From Hyphomonas sp. L-53-1-40 (GTDB taxonomy: Bacteria; Pseudomonadota; Alphaproteobacteria; Caulobacterales; Hyphomonadaceae): 64,000 bases of DNA. The notes under the pieces are model-generated. The model was not told the DNA's origin. It did no database searches and worked only from the letters and a program-made list of their open reading frames with translations. The DNA lies in the NCBI RefSeq assembly GCF_000682775.1, contig NZ_AWFI01000001.1, positions 62,001 through 126,000 of the forward strand, in the 5' to 3' direction. The stretch's first letter is position 1. Each line of letters begins with the position of its first letter. The translations under genes were made by a program, and so were the position numbers. Positions 28,221 to 36,704 of this stretch are shown here, one piece after another.

Positions 28221-28874
28221 TCAGTTGGACTTGCACACCCAGCCATCTGAAAAATTGGCGACGCCGATAACGCTACGGTTCAATTCGGCAATTATGTCTG
28301 TGGCCTCCGAATGGCGCGAAAACTGTTTCAGGCCATTGGTGGTTTCAATTGAGGTGATGATGTCGTGCGACGCCAGCAGCAGCTCATAGCTGCGCGATCC
28401 GTCGGCATTGACCACCATTTTTTCCCGCGCGCCATAGGCGGGCAGTCCTGCATCGCTGGTGGTCAGGAGAGACAAGGCGACCTTGCTTGCGACGGGGGCA
28501 GGCAGTTGGGTCTGCAGGCGACAGAGCGGAATATGTGTGTTGGTGTCGGAATCGACCGGTACCGTTCGCGCATCCAGCATCATTGTGCCGTCCGCATCAA
28601 CGATATCGTAGACATAAGCGGCCCCGCTGGGCGCTGCGGTGTCCACGATGCGCAGGATGGGGTCATTGGAGGAATCAAACGTTGCATCGGCCCGGTCGGC
28701 AATCAGGGCCGCACGGTCGATATCGCATTGCAGCTGAGCCTGATCGGCATCATCTGCAAGCGCCAGGGCCGAGCCGGCCACTTTCGGGCGGCAGCTTTCG
28801 GGCTGTTCTTCTATGGCGTGCGCATTGCTAGCGAGAAAAAGGACGCCGAGCGCAATCAGACTGGTGCGTGTCAT
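28221..28874 (-). CDS. Unknown exported protein inside the ilv operon
   Basis: A 217-residue protein with a signal peptide (MTRTSLIALGVLFLASNAHA) and no domain I recognise. The mature part has four Cys (in ESCRPKVAG, AQLQCDIDRA, IPLCRLQTQ and WVCKSN), which could form two disulfides in the periplasm. Its ATG overlaps the ilvH stop (ATGA), so it is translationally coupled to ilvH and co-transcribed with ilvC. No function is inferred. Confidence 0.6.
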   Translation of the reverse strand: MTRTSLIALGVLFLASNAHAIEEQPESCRPKVAGSALALADDADQAQLQCDIDRAALIADRADATFDSSNDPILRIVDTAAPSGAAYVYDIVDADGTMMLDARTVPVDSDTNTHIPLCRLQTQLPAPVASKVALSLLTTSDAGLPAYGAREKMVVNADGSRSYELLLASHDIITSIETTNGLKQFSRHSEATDIIAELNRSVIGVANFSDGWVCKSN

Positions 28875-29443
28875 CCCTTCTCCTTTCCCCTCTTGATCGA
28901 CAGAACACCTGTCCGGCTTACCTCAACCAAGCCGAGCGGTCGCATCAGATCCACAAACTGGGTGATCTTTTCAGAGGCGCCTGTCAGCTCGAAAATGAAG
29001 CTCTCATTTGTCGTGTCTATCACATTCGCGCGGAAAATCTGAGATATGCGCAGCGCTTCAACACGGGCTTCGCCTTTGCCGGCGACCTTGATCAATGCCA
29101 GTTCGCGCTCGATGCCGCGCTTGGACTTGGTGATGTCGATCACCTGTTCCACGGGCACGATGCGCAAGAGCTGGGCTTCGATCTGCTCCAGAATATGCGG
29201 TGTGCCCTGGGTCACGATGGTGATCCGCGAGCGGCGCTCATTCACGTCGACCTCGGCCACGGTCAGGCTGTCGATATTGTAACCCCGGCCAGAGAACAGT
29301 CCCACAACTCGGGCCAGAACGCCCGGCTCGTTATCGACCATGACGGCCAGTGTGCGGCGTTCAACGGCCTCGTCCTCATGAGACAGGAAATAGGCCGATT
29401 TCGGATTGCCAGCGGGGGGCGTAGCTGTTGATCCATCGCTCAT
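28871..29443 (-). CDS. ilvH: Acetolactate synthase small (regulatory) subunit
   Basis: A 190-residue regulatory subunit. The N-terminal ACT domain (TLAVMVDNEPGVLARVVGLFSGRGYNIDSLTVA) binds valine for feedback inhibition, and the C-terminal domain ends in RPLGLVEVSRTGVL. It activates and regulates the large subunit encoded by ilvB upstream. An extra gene (29440-30141) sits between the two subunit genes, which are normally adjacent. ilvH overlaps both neighbours by 4 bases. Confidence 0.96.
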   Translation of the reverse strand: MSDGSTATPPAGNPKSAYFLSHEDEAVERRTLAVMVDNEPGVLARVVGLFSGRGYNIDSLTVAEVDVNERRSRITIVTQGTPHILEQIEAQLLRIVPVEQVIDITKSKRGIERELALIKVAGKGEARVEALRISQIFRANVIDTTNESFIFELTGASEKITQFVDLMRPLGLVEVSRTGVLSIKRGKEKG

Positions 29444-30141
29444 GGCTGTGTCTCCGGTTTCGAGGTGTCACGATTCCAGAAGTCGATGGAGAGGTCGGGA
29501 CGGCGAGTCAATAGCTCGTCCCGCAACGCTCCAGACCGGCTGATCGCGTCGTCCTGGTGTTTCTGCTTTTGTTTGGTGTAGCGGCCCAATAGCTGGTCCA
29601 TGCGCCGTGGATCGAGATGGGCTTGCAGTTCGGAGACCAGCAATTTGCGGCAAGCATCGATGAAAGCCGCGCTATCCTCGCTTGTTGGGCCGCCTTCGCG
29701 GGTCAGGGCCTGAACCTCTTCATGGGCCCAGACGAGGCTATCCAGGATCGGTGCGCGGAAGCCTTGATAGGCGCCATCCTTGTTGAGGCCGTGACGGTCA
29801 GGCGCAAGGTTTGGAAAGAACATCCGCCCACGGTCAATCAGGGTCGACAGGTTCGTCAGGCTGTCTGCGCGCGCCTCCTGGAAGGCGCGGTCGGAGTCCA
29901 TCACGTGGCGGTTGCGCGCCAGCATGGCAGCAGAGGCCAGCGTTTCGATGGCGGTATTGCCCCAGTCGAGGCTGGCGCTGTCGATGCTCTGGCGCAGCTG
30001 TTCGGTGCGCAGCTGGTGTTGTTTGCGGGTTTCGGCGCGGCTTGCGAGCGCGCCAAGTACAGCCGCAATGGCGGAGACCACGGTCACGATCGTGCCGATA
30101 TTCTCCATTCCCCACTGCCACAGTTCACTCGCAGCCATCAC
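29440..30141 (-). CDS. Unknown single-pass membrane protein between ilvB and ilvH
   Basis: A 233-residue protein with one hydrophobic segment near the N-terminus (about 12-35, NIGTIVTVVSAIAAVLGALAS), followed by a basic, helix-rich and probably coiled-coil region (ETRKQHQLRTEQLRQSIDSASL) and a charged C-terminal domain (RYTKQKQKHQDDAISRSGALRDEL). I recognise no family. It lies 35 bases after ilvB and overlaps ilvH by 4 bases, so it is made with both acetolactate synthase subunits. Confidence 0.65.
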   Translation of the reverse strand: MMAASELWQWGMENIGTIVTVVSAIAAVLGALASRAETRKQHQLRTEQLRQSIDSASLDWGNTAIETLASAAMLARNRHVMDSDRAFQEARADSLTNLSTLIDRGRMFFPNLAPDRHGLNKDGAYQGFRAPILDSLVWAHEEVQALTREGGPTSEDSAAFIDACRKLLVSELQAHLDPRRMDQLLGRYTKQKQKHQDDAISRSGALRDELLTRRPDLSIDFWNRDTSKPETQP

Positions 30142-30176
30142 ATACGTCCTATCAAGCTCCCGCCGGGTCTGGTCCG

Positions 30177-31955
30177 TCAGACCAGTCCCTTACCAGCTTC
30201 GCCGATCTCATCACCCTTGATTTCGCCAAGGATCATCTCGTTGTGCGCTGAACCCGACGGTATCATAGGCAGGCAGTTCTCGGCCTTTTCGACACGGCAA
30301 TCGAACAAAACCGGCCCGGGATGGTCAATCATCTCGCGGATCTTGTCGTCCAGCTCCGCTGGATTGTCACAACGGATACCATGTCCGCCCATCGCTTCGG
30401 CAAGTTTCACGAAGTCGGGCAGGGTTTCCGAATAAGAGTGTGAATAACGCTCGCCATGCAGCAATTCCTGCCACTGGCGCACCATACCCATCCATTCATT
30501 GTTGAGGATGAAGACTTTGACCGGCAGCCTGTGTTGAACGGCGGTGGAGAGTTCCTGCGTCATCATCTGGATCGACGCTTCGCCCGCAATGTCGATCACG
30601 AGGGCGTCCGGATGCGCTGCCTGAACGCCCACTGCGGCGGGCAGACCATAGCCCATCGTGCCGAGGCCGCCGGAGGTCATCCACCGGTTCGGCTCGTCGA
30701 AATGATAGAATTGCGCCGCCCACATCTGGTGCTGGCCTACTTCGGTCGTGATGTAGGTCTCGCGATCACGGGTCAGCTCATACAGACGCTCAACGGCATG
30801 TTGGGGTTTGATGACCGAGTCGGAGTTTGCGTAGGTGAAGCATTTCCGGGCGCGCCAGATGTCGATTTCCTGACGCCAGGGTTTCAGGTCCGGCTTCTTC
30901 GCCTTGCGGGATTTGAACTCTTTCAGGATTGCGGCCAGCGCCTCTGCGCAGTCGGCAATCACGGGGATGTCGACCCGGACGATCTTGTTCACAGAGGAAG
31001 GATCGATGTCGATATGCACCTTCTTGGAGTTGGGTGAGAAGGCGTCGATACGGCCGGTCACCCGGTCATCGAAGCGCGCGCCCACGCAGATCATCAGGTC
31101 GCAATCGTGCATCGCATTATTGGCTTCGAAGCTGCCATGCATGCCGACCATGCCTAGCCAGTCCGGATGGGAGGCGGGGAAGGCGCCAAGCCCCATCAGG
31201 GTAGAGGTCACCGGATACCCCGTGACGTTCTGAAGCTCGCGCAGCAGGTCGGACGCCTTCGGACCGGAATTGATGATACCGCCGCCAGTGTAGAAGACTG
31301 GCCGCCGCGCGTGCATCATCAGATCCACTGTGGCCGAAATCGCATCCGGGTGCGGCTTGGTGGTGGGGTGATAGCTCGGTTTGTGAACGCCCTCCTTGCC
31401 GACATAGGTGCCGGTGGCGAACTGGATGTCCTTTGGAATGTCGACCACGACCGGGCCGGGCCGACCGGATTTGGCGATCAGGAAGGCTTCGTGAAGCGTG
31501 CGTGCGAGCTGGTTCACATCGGTAACCAGGTAATTGTGCTTGGCACAGGTGCGGGTGATGCCGGTTGTGTCGCATTCCTGGAACGCGTCGGTGCCGATCA
31601 GGTGTGTCGGAACCTGTCCGGTCAGGACCACCATCGGAATGGAATCCATCATCGCGTCTGCAATCGGGGTGACCATATTGGTCGCGCCGGGGCCGGAGGT
31701 GACGAGGCAGACGCCGGGTTTGCCTGTTGTGCGGGCATAGCCCTCGGCCGCGTGGCCAGCGCCTTGCTCGTGCCGCACCAGAATGTGGCGAATGCCATCG
31801 GAATTGTAGAGCGCATCATAGATCGGAAGAACCGCCCCACCCGGATAGCCGAACATGACTTCCACGCCCTGTTCCTTAAGCGCCGTGATGACGATTTCGG
31901 CGCCTGTCATGGTCAAGGTTTCAGCTGCGGGCTTGGTCTTGGTATCGGTTGTCAT
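30177..31955 (-). CDS. ilvB: Acetolactate synthase large (catalytic) subunit
   Basis: A 592-residue thiamine-diphosphate enzyme that condenses pyruvate with pyruvate or 2-oxobutyrate in the first common step of branched-chain amino-acid synthesis. Visible are the TPP-contact Glu loop EVMFGYPGGAVLPIYDAL, RHEQGAGHAAEGYAR, the FAD region and the GD-x-N-like metal motif IDIAGEASIQMM with NNEWMGMVRQW. It is the first structural gene of the operon; the leader peptide and terminator lie between 31995 and 32100. Confidence 0.98.
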   Translation of the reverse strand: MTTDTKTKPAAETLTMTGAEIVITALKEQGVEVMFGYPGGAVLPIYDALYNSDGIRHILVRHEQGAGHAAEGYARTTGKPGVCLVTSGPGATNMVTPIADAMMDSIPMVVLTGQVPTHLIGTDAFQECDTTGITRTCAKHNYLVTDVNQLARTLHEAFLIAKSGRPGPVVVDIPKDIQFATGTYVGKEGVHKPSYHPTTKPHPDAISATVDLMMHARRPVFYTGGGIINSGPKASDLLRELQNVTGYPVTSTLMGLGAFPASHPDWLGMVGMHGSFEANNAMHDCDLMICVGARFDDRVTGRIDAFSPNSKKVHIDIDPSSVNKIVRVDIPVIADCAEALAAILKEFKSRKAKKPDLKPWRQEIDIWRARKCFTYANSDSVIKPQHAVERLYELTRDRETYITTEVGQHQMWAAQFYHFDEPNRWMTSGGLGTMGYGLPAAVGVQAAHPDALVIDIAGEASIQMMTQELSTAVQHRLPVKVFILNNEWMGMVRQWQELLHGERYSHSYSETLPDFVKLAEAMGGHGIRCDNPAELDDKIREMIDHPGPVLFDCRVEKAENCLPMIPSGSAHNEMILGEIKGDEIGEAGKGLV

Positions 31956-31994
31956 GGGGAGATCTCTGATGGAACTGAGTTTGGACTGTATCGG

Positions 31995-32071
31995 AAAAGA
32001 AAAAGGGCTCCAATGGAGCCCCGTTTTGTGCGCGCATCCGCAACTGGCTACTTAAAGCCAGCTACGGATGC
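31995..32071 (-). promoter_or_regulatory. Branched-chain amino-acid attenuator hairpins
   Basis: On the minus strand, GCATCCGTAGCTGGCT (32071-32056) pairs over all 16 positions, two as G-U, with AGCCAGTTGCGGATGC (32049-32034), around a TTAAGT loop. The left arm overlaps the last codons and stop of the leader peptide. A terminator follows: GGGCTCC (32021-32015), loop ATT, GGAGCCC (32011-32005), then TTTTTCTTTT. An antiterminator pairing is less clear (AGCC with GGCT). GCGCAC at 32033-32028 is also complementary to the leader start GTGCGC. Confidence 0.85.
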
Positions 32072-32100
32072 TTAATAACGAGTACCACGTATTTGCGCAC
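32062..32100 (-). CDS. ilv leader peptide MRKYVVLVIKHP
   Basis: A 12-codon reading frame starts with GTG at 32100, nine bases after a perfect GGAGG (32114-32110). It encodes Val, Val, Leu, Val, Ile at codons 5-9 and ends with TAG at 32064-32062, inside the left arm of the 16-bp hairpin. Ribosome stalling at these codons would report shortage of charged branched-chain tRNAs and so control ilvB-ilvH-ilvC. The arrangement of Shine-Dalgarno site, five control codons, hairpin and U-tailed terminator is the classical one. Confidence 0.88.
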   Translation of the reverse strand: MRKYVVLVIKHP

Positions 32101-32124
32101 GGTGCGTTTCCTCCAACGTCGGGA

Positions 32125-33075
32125 TTAGGAATAATCTGCCTCAACCGGCCTGTCAATCTCCCTATACAAGGCAAGAATAACCCTCAAACGATCCTCCGGC
32201 TCAGGTGAAGGAATGCGCGGCCAGAAGGGAAATTGGCGACCAATCCACGTGAATTGCCGTTTTGCGTAGCGTCTTGTGTCGCGTTTTGCGTTTTCTGCAG
32301 CAAATTCTGCCGTTATCTCGCCGCGTGCGAAGGCTGCGAGCCACGGCATTCCATGTGCTTTCATGGCAGGAAGTTCCGGGTCGAGGTCGCGTTTTATCAG
32401 TTGGCGGGCTTCTTCCATCGCGCCCTGCATCAGCATGCCTTCAAAGCGGCGGTCGATTTTCTGATAGAGTTTTGCGCGAGGTGGGGTCAGCGCAACGCCC
32501 ATCCATTCATTCTCCTGCAGGACGGGCGGCTGACGGTTGCGCTGGAAATCGCTTAGCGGTTTGCCGGTGGCCAGATAGACCTCATAGGCGCGTGCGAGGC
32601 GCTGGCGGTCACCAGTGCCCAGTCGGTCAGCAACTTCCGGATCGACCGGGGCCAGTCGGGCACGCAGGCCGTCCGCGCCCTCGGCATCGGCAATGGCGCG
32701 CACATCGGCGCGGACATCGTCGGGTACGGGGGGAATATTCGACAGGCCTCGCGTCATTGCGAGCAGGTAAAGGCCCGTGCCGCCGACCAGGACAGCGCGC
32801 TTGCCGCGAAGTTCAAGGTTGCGAATGGTCGCGCGGACCTCTTCCAGCCATTCGCCAGTGGAATAGCGCTCGGCCGCGTTCACATGGCCGAAGAGGTGGT
32901 GCTTCACGCCGTCCATCTCTTCTTCGGTCGGGCGAGCTGAAATCACTTGCAGGTCGCGATAGACCTGCATGGAATCGGCATTGATGACCTCACCGCCCAG
33001 ACGGCGCGCCACTTCGATGGCGAGCGCGGTCTTGCCGCTGGCCGTGGGTCCGTGAATGAGTATTGCCGGTGTCAT
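32125..33075 (-). CDS. miaA: tRNA dimethylallyltransferase MiaA
   Basis: A 316-residue enzyme that adds a dimethylallyl group to A37 of tRNAs reading UNN codons. It has the P-loop GPTASGKT, INADSMQVYRDLQVISARPT, the GGTGLY motif and a C-terminal RRYAKRQFTW typical of MiaA. Its stop is 24 bases before the ilv leader start, and the ilv promoter sits in its 3' end. In enterobacteria MiaA modification affects attenuation at leader peptides; the adjacency here makes such a link worth noting but does not prove it. Confidence 0.96.
   Translation of the reverse strand: MTPAILIHGPTASGKTALAIEVARRLGGEVINADSMQVYRDLQVISARPTEEEMDGVKHHLFGHVNAAERYSTGEWLEEVRATIRNLELRGKRAVLVGGTGLYLLAMTRGLSNIPPVPDDVRADVRAIADAEGADGLRARLAPVDPEVADRLGTGDRQRLARAYEVYLATGKPLSDFQRNRQPPVLQENEWMGVALTPPRAKLYQKIDRRFEGMLMQGAMEEARQLIKRDLDPELPAMKAHGMPWLAAFARGEITAEFAAENAKRDTRRYAKRQFTWIGRQFPFWPRIPSPEPEDRLRVILALYREIDRPVEADYS
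32128..32156 (-). promoter_or_regulatory. Probable ilv promoter
   Basis: A perfect -35 TTGACA (32156-32151) is followed at 17 bases by TATTCC (32133-32128), a weak -10. Transcription would start near 32121, about 7 bases before the leader Shine-Dalgarno site. The promoter lies inside the last codons of miaA, whose stop is at 32127-32125. Confidence 0.6.
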
Positions 33076-33128
33076 CCTTATAGACGTAAGGGCTTGTCAG
33101 CGACGAGGAAACCCGTGAAGACGCGGGA

Positions 33129-34049
33129 ATGGTTGAGAAAGCAGTTAATTCCATGATCCTGATCGCCGCCGCCAATGCCCCGGAAGACAATATTGCCTCG
33201 CGCCTGGGCATGATCCTCGGAGATCTCGGCATTTCCCAGACCTTGCCTCAGGTAACAGGGCTGGGACAGGTCGGAGATGTCAGCGCAGTGGAGATTCCGC
33301 TTGCTCCGATGGATGCCGATTTCCAGCACGCGGCGCTCGTTGCGCTTGAAGCGGAAGAAATGGACGTGGCTCTTGTGCCCGCAGGCAATCGTCGCAAACG
33401 GTTGCTGATCTCCGACATGGATTCCACGATTATCGGACAGGAATGCCTCGATGAATTGGCGGATTTCGCTGGTCTGAAAGCGGAGGTGTCCGCGATCACA
33501 GAACGTGCCATGCGGGGCGAGCTGGATTTCGAGGGCGCGCTGACAACCCGCGTGGCCATGCTGAAGGGGCTCGACCTCAAAGCGCTGCAAGACGCCTATG
33601 ATGCGCGCATTTCGCTGAATACCGGCGCGAAGACACTGGTGAAGACGATGAAGGCGCAAGGCGCGATGACCGTGCTGGTCTCCGGCGGGTTCACCTTCTT
33701 CACGGGCCGGGTCGCCGATGAAGCCGGGTTTGCTGCCCACCGCGGCAATACGCTGATCGATGATGGTGCAGTGCTGACCGGGGAGGTGGGCATGCCGATC
33801 CTGGGACGCGAAGCGAAACTCTTGGCGCTGGATGAGTTTTCAGCGGAAGCGCGCCTCAGCCGGGCAGATTCACTTGCACTCGGCGATGGGGCGAATGATC
33901 TTGCCATGATCAAGGCGGCGGGCCTCGGAATTGCCTACAAAGCCAAGCCCATTGTCGCGGCTGAAGCGCATGCTGCGATCAATCATACCGATTTGCACAC
34001 AGCGCTATTCTTCCAAGGCTATCACGCCGACGAATTCGTCACTGAATAG
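33129..34049 (+). CDS. serB: Phosphoserine phosphatase
   Basis: A 306-residue HAD-superfamily enzyme that releases serine from phosphoserine, the last step of serine synthesis. An N-terminal ACT-like region (1-85) precedes the catalytic motif D96-M-D98-S-T (ISDMDSTIIGQECLDELA). Motif II is VLVSGGFTFF, and motif III/IV is LALGDGANDLAMIKAAGLGIAYKAKP. The annotated start at 33129 may be replaced by the ATG eight codons later. It is divergent from miaA across a 53-base gap. Confidence 0.95.
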   Translation: MVEKAVNSMILIAAANAPEDNIASRLGMILGDLGISQTLPQVTGLGQVGDVSAVEIPLAPMDADFQHAALVALEAEEMDVALVPAGNRRKRLLISDMDSTIIGQECLDELADFAGLKAEVSAITERAMRGELDFEGALTTRVAMLKGLDLKALQDAYDARISLNTGAKTLVKTMKAQGAMTVLVSGGFTFFTGRVADEAGFAAHRGNTLIDDGAVLTGEVGMPILGREAKLLALDEFSAEARLSRADSLALGDGANDLAMIKAAGLGIAYKAKPIVAAEAHAAINHTDLHTALFFQGYHADEFVTE

Positions 34050-34058
34050 ACTGTCGGA

Positions 34059-35516
34059 TCAGGAATTGGTCAGGTCGACCGAGATGAATTGATCGAACCA
34101 GCCCGCTTCGCCACGACGCTTCACGCGCAGCAATAGTGGTTGGCGCGGTGTGGTCATCGCGGCTTCGACCTTGCTGATCGTGTCGGTAACGGTGGTGACG
34201 CGTTCAAAATTCACTTCAACCAAGACGTCGCCGCGTTGGAGCTTTCCAAAGGAGCGCCCACGCGCAGAGACCGTTGTAACCACAACGCCGTCAACATCCT
34301 TGGGTATGCCATAGCGGCGGCGGATATCATCGTCGAGGCTGGTCAGTTCTGCGCCGAGATCGTTGGAACTCGCCGGCGCATCCAGCGTGGCATCGGCGGC
34401 GGGCGTATCGGCCTCGTCTTCCAGTTCACCGAGCGTGACATTGACGGTGCGCCCCTTTCCATCTCGCACAATCGCGATGGGAACGGTGCGGCCGATCTCG
34501 GTATCGGAAATCAGGCGTGTCAGTTCGCGAACACTGGTCACGGTCTGGCCATCGAAGCGCAGAACCAAGTCGCCCACTTCCATATCGGATTTTGCCGCCG
34601 GTCCTTCATCGGAAATGCGGGTGATGATTACGCCGCCTTTTCCTGTCGCCTTGTACGCGCGCACGAGTGCTTCATCCGCATCCTGTACGTTGACGCCCAG
34701 CCAGGCGCGACGCACGCGGCCTTCCGTGATGAGTTGGTCGGAAATGCGTTTGACGAGGTTTGCCGGCACGGAGAAACCGATGCCGACCGAGCCGCCCGTA
34801 GGGGAGATGATCGCGGTGTTCACGCCGACGACTTCGCCGCCGAGATTGAACAAGGGTCCGCCGGAATTGCCGCGGTTGATGGCGGCATCGGTCTGAATGA
34901 AGTCATCTGAGCGACCGGCATTCAGGTCGCGATTGCGCGCCGAGATAATGCCAGCCGAGACAGAGCCGCCAAAGCCGAACGGGTTGCCGATGGCGATGAC
35001 CCAGTCACCAACTTCCGCCTTGTCGCTGTCAGCCAGGTCCACATAGGGCAGCGGCGCGGAAGACTTAACCTTGAGGACGGCAAGATCAGTGTCGCGATCA
35101 CGGCCGACGAGTTCCGCCTTCAGGACGCGGCCATTCGAGAAATTGACGTCGATCTCGTCGGCATTTTCGATGACGTGATTATTGGTGATGATGATGCCGT
35201 CAGCCGAGATGACAAAGCCGGAGCCGAGTGAACCTTCGCGCCGGAAACCGTCTTCATCCCGACCGAAGAACTCGTTGAAGCGCTCCATCGGAGAGCCTTC
35301 CGGAAAGGTCGGCATACCGTCTGGTGCAATGGTCTGAGACGTCGAAATATTGACCACGGCTGGCATCAGGCGCTTGGACAAGTCACGGAAGCTTTGCGGC
35401 TGGACCTTCTGATCAATTCCATCGACTGCCCTCGACAGGCTGTCCTGAGCATGGGCAGGCAGAACGGCAGATGCCGAACTCATCAGGAACAGGGCAGCAA
35501 GGGCCGGGATACGCAT
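34059..35516 (-). CDS. degP: Do-family periplasmic serine protease/chaperone
   Basis: A 485-residue HtrA protease with a signal peptide (ends PAHAQ), a trypsin-like domain with triad H114 (TNNHVIEN), D144 (DRDTDLAVLKV) and S218 (RGNSGGPLF), and two PDZ domains (about 260-350 and 390-475). It degrades or refolds damaged envelope proteins. The ATG at 35516 follows GGAGG; the frame is open twelve codons further upstream. It closes the hflK-hflC-DUF2065-degP cluster, a common alphaproteobacterial arrangement that joins membrane and periplasmic protein quality control. Confidence 0.94.
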   Translation of the reverse strand: MRIPALAALFLMSSASAVLPAHAQDSLSRAVDGIDQKVQPQSFRDLSKRLMPAVVNISTSQTIAPDGMPTFPEGSPMERFNEFFGRDEDGFRREGSLGSGFVISADGIIITNNHVIENADEIDVNFSNGRVLKAELVGRDRDTDLAVLKVKSSAPLPYVDLADSDKAEVGDWVIAIGNPFGFGGSVSAGIISARNRDLNAGRSDDFIQTDAAINRGNSGGPLFNLGGEVVGVNTAIISPTGGSVGIGFSVPANLVKRISDQLITEGRVRRAWLGVNVQDADEALVRAYKATGKGGVIITRISDEGPAAKSDMEVGDLVLRFDGQTVTSVRELTRLISDTEIGRTVPIAIVRDGKGRTVNVTLGELEDEADTPAADATLDAPASSNDLGAELTSLDDDIRRRYGIPKDVDGVVVTTVSARGRSFGKLQRGDVLVEVNFERVTTVTDTISKVEAAMTTPRQPLLLRVKRRGEAGWFDQFISVDLTNS

Positions 35517-35597
35517 AGGCCGCTGAGCCTCCTTTCGAAGCACAATATACACTAATGTCCGTAAACTATGGCGCTTTGCAGGCGTCTTGCAACAGCT

Positions 35598-35795
35598 TCA
35601 ACAGAACCGAACTGCAATGACGATGAAGATTGCGCCGATTGCCGCGGACCCGATTCCGGCAAGCGCAATTTCGCGTCCCGGCATACGCGCAAGAAACTCT
35701 GCCATACGCCGCATGAATTCGGGGGCGACCGCATAGATCGCCCCCTCAATGAATAGCCACATGCCGATCCCGATCAGGATCAGTTGTATGGACAT
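35598..35795 (-). CDS. DUF2065 small membrane protein
   Basis: A 65-residue protein with two hydrophobic segments (about 3-25 and 43-64) separated by MRRMAEFLARMPGREI. The length and pattern match DUF2065, a family of unknown function almost always found between hflC and degP. It lies 12 bases downstream of hflC and 81 bases upstream of the degP start. Confidence 0.85.
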   Translation of the reverse strand: MSIQLILIGIGMWLFIEGAIYAVAPEFMRRMAEFLARMPGREIALAGIGSAAIGAIFIVIAVRFC

Positions 35796-35807
35796 GCCAA
35801 ACCCGTC

Positions 35808-36704
35808 CTAGCGAGAGCCGCCATTGGCGCGTGCGCGATTGATGAACTCATCACACAAGCCCAGGGAGTCCGGCGCCACGACAATGCGTGTGCCTTCCTG
35901 AATGGAATTTTCACACGCGATGAGCGCACGCTGGAAGCGGAAGAATTCCGGGTCCTTGTTATAGGCATTGGCGTAGATCTCGGTGGAGCGGGCATCGCCT
36001 TCACCGCGAATTACTTCTGACTGTTCCCGGGCCTGGGCCTCAAGAACCGTCTTTTCACGTTCGGCTTGCGCGCGGATCAGACGGGCGCGTTCTTCACCTT
36101 CGGCACGGATGCGCTCGGCTTCCTGCTTACGGGCTGTTTGCATCCGGCTGTAGACCCCGTCCGCCACTTCGCGCGGCAGGTCTGCCTGACGAATGCGTAC
36201 ATCGATGATCGAAATCCCGGCATCTGCCAGTTCATTGGCAACCTTCTCGCGGATATTCTCCATCAGTTCGGACCGTTGGCCTGAAATGATCTCAGGAACT
36301 GGCACATCGCCCATGACTTCCCGAATGGACGCCTTGGTCACATCGTTCAGCTGGTTGGCGGCGCCCGGAATGGTCCGGAGGCTTTGATAGAATTGCAGCG
36401 GGTCGCTGATGCGCCAGCGTACGAACGCATCCACAGCAAGGCGACGCTGGTCGGATGCGAGAACCTGAATGTTCTCGATGTCGAGTCCCAGATTCTTGCG
36501 GTCGAGTTTTTCAACCGTCTGGATGACCGGAATCTTGAAATAAAGACCGGCTTCATCCGTACCCGGCGCGTTGATCACCGCACGTGGTTCACCAACTTGC
36601 AGGATCAGAGCCTGCTCGTCCTGGCGAACCACATAGAAAGAATTGAAGATAGCGACCAGTACGATCGCGACGATGGCAAGGGCAAACCAGCTCAAATTAC
36701 GCAT
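35808..36704 (-). CDS. hflC: HflC, FtsH-regulating prohibitin-like subunit
   Basis: A 298-residue SPFH/Band-7 protein anchored by an N-terminal membrane segment (about 5-24), with the SPFH core VVRQDEQALILQVGEPRAV and a long helical C-terminal region (ADGVYSRMQTARKQEAERIRAEGEERA). With HflK it forms a ring around FtsH in the inner membrane and limits its protease activity. Its ATG overlaps the hflK stop (TGATG), showing translational coupling. Confidence 0.97.
   Translation of the reverse strand: MRNLSWFALAIVAIVLVAIFNSFYVVRQDEQALILQVGEPRAVINAPGTDEAGLYFKIPVIQTVEKLDRKNLGLDIENIQVLASDQRRLAVDAFVRWRISDPLQFYQSLRTIPGAANQLNDVTKASIREVMGDVPVPEIISGQRSELMENIREKVANELADAGISIIDVRIRQADLPREVADGVYSRMQTARKQEAERIRAEGEERARLIRAQAEREKTVLEAQAREQSEVIRGEGDARSTEIYANAYNKDPEFFRFQRALIACENSIQEGTRIVVAPDSLGLCDEFINRARANGGSR

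Noticed and set aside
34140-34910. 256-codon plus-strand frame inside degP
   Set aside because: degP on the minus strand has the full catalytic triad and PDZ domains, so this is a shadow.
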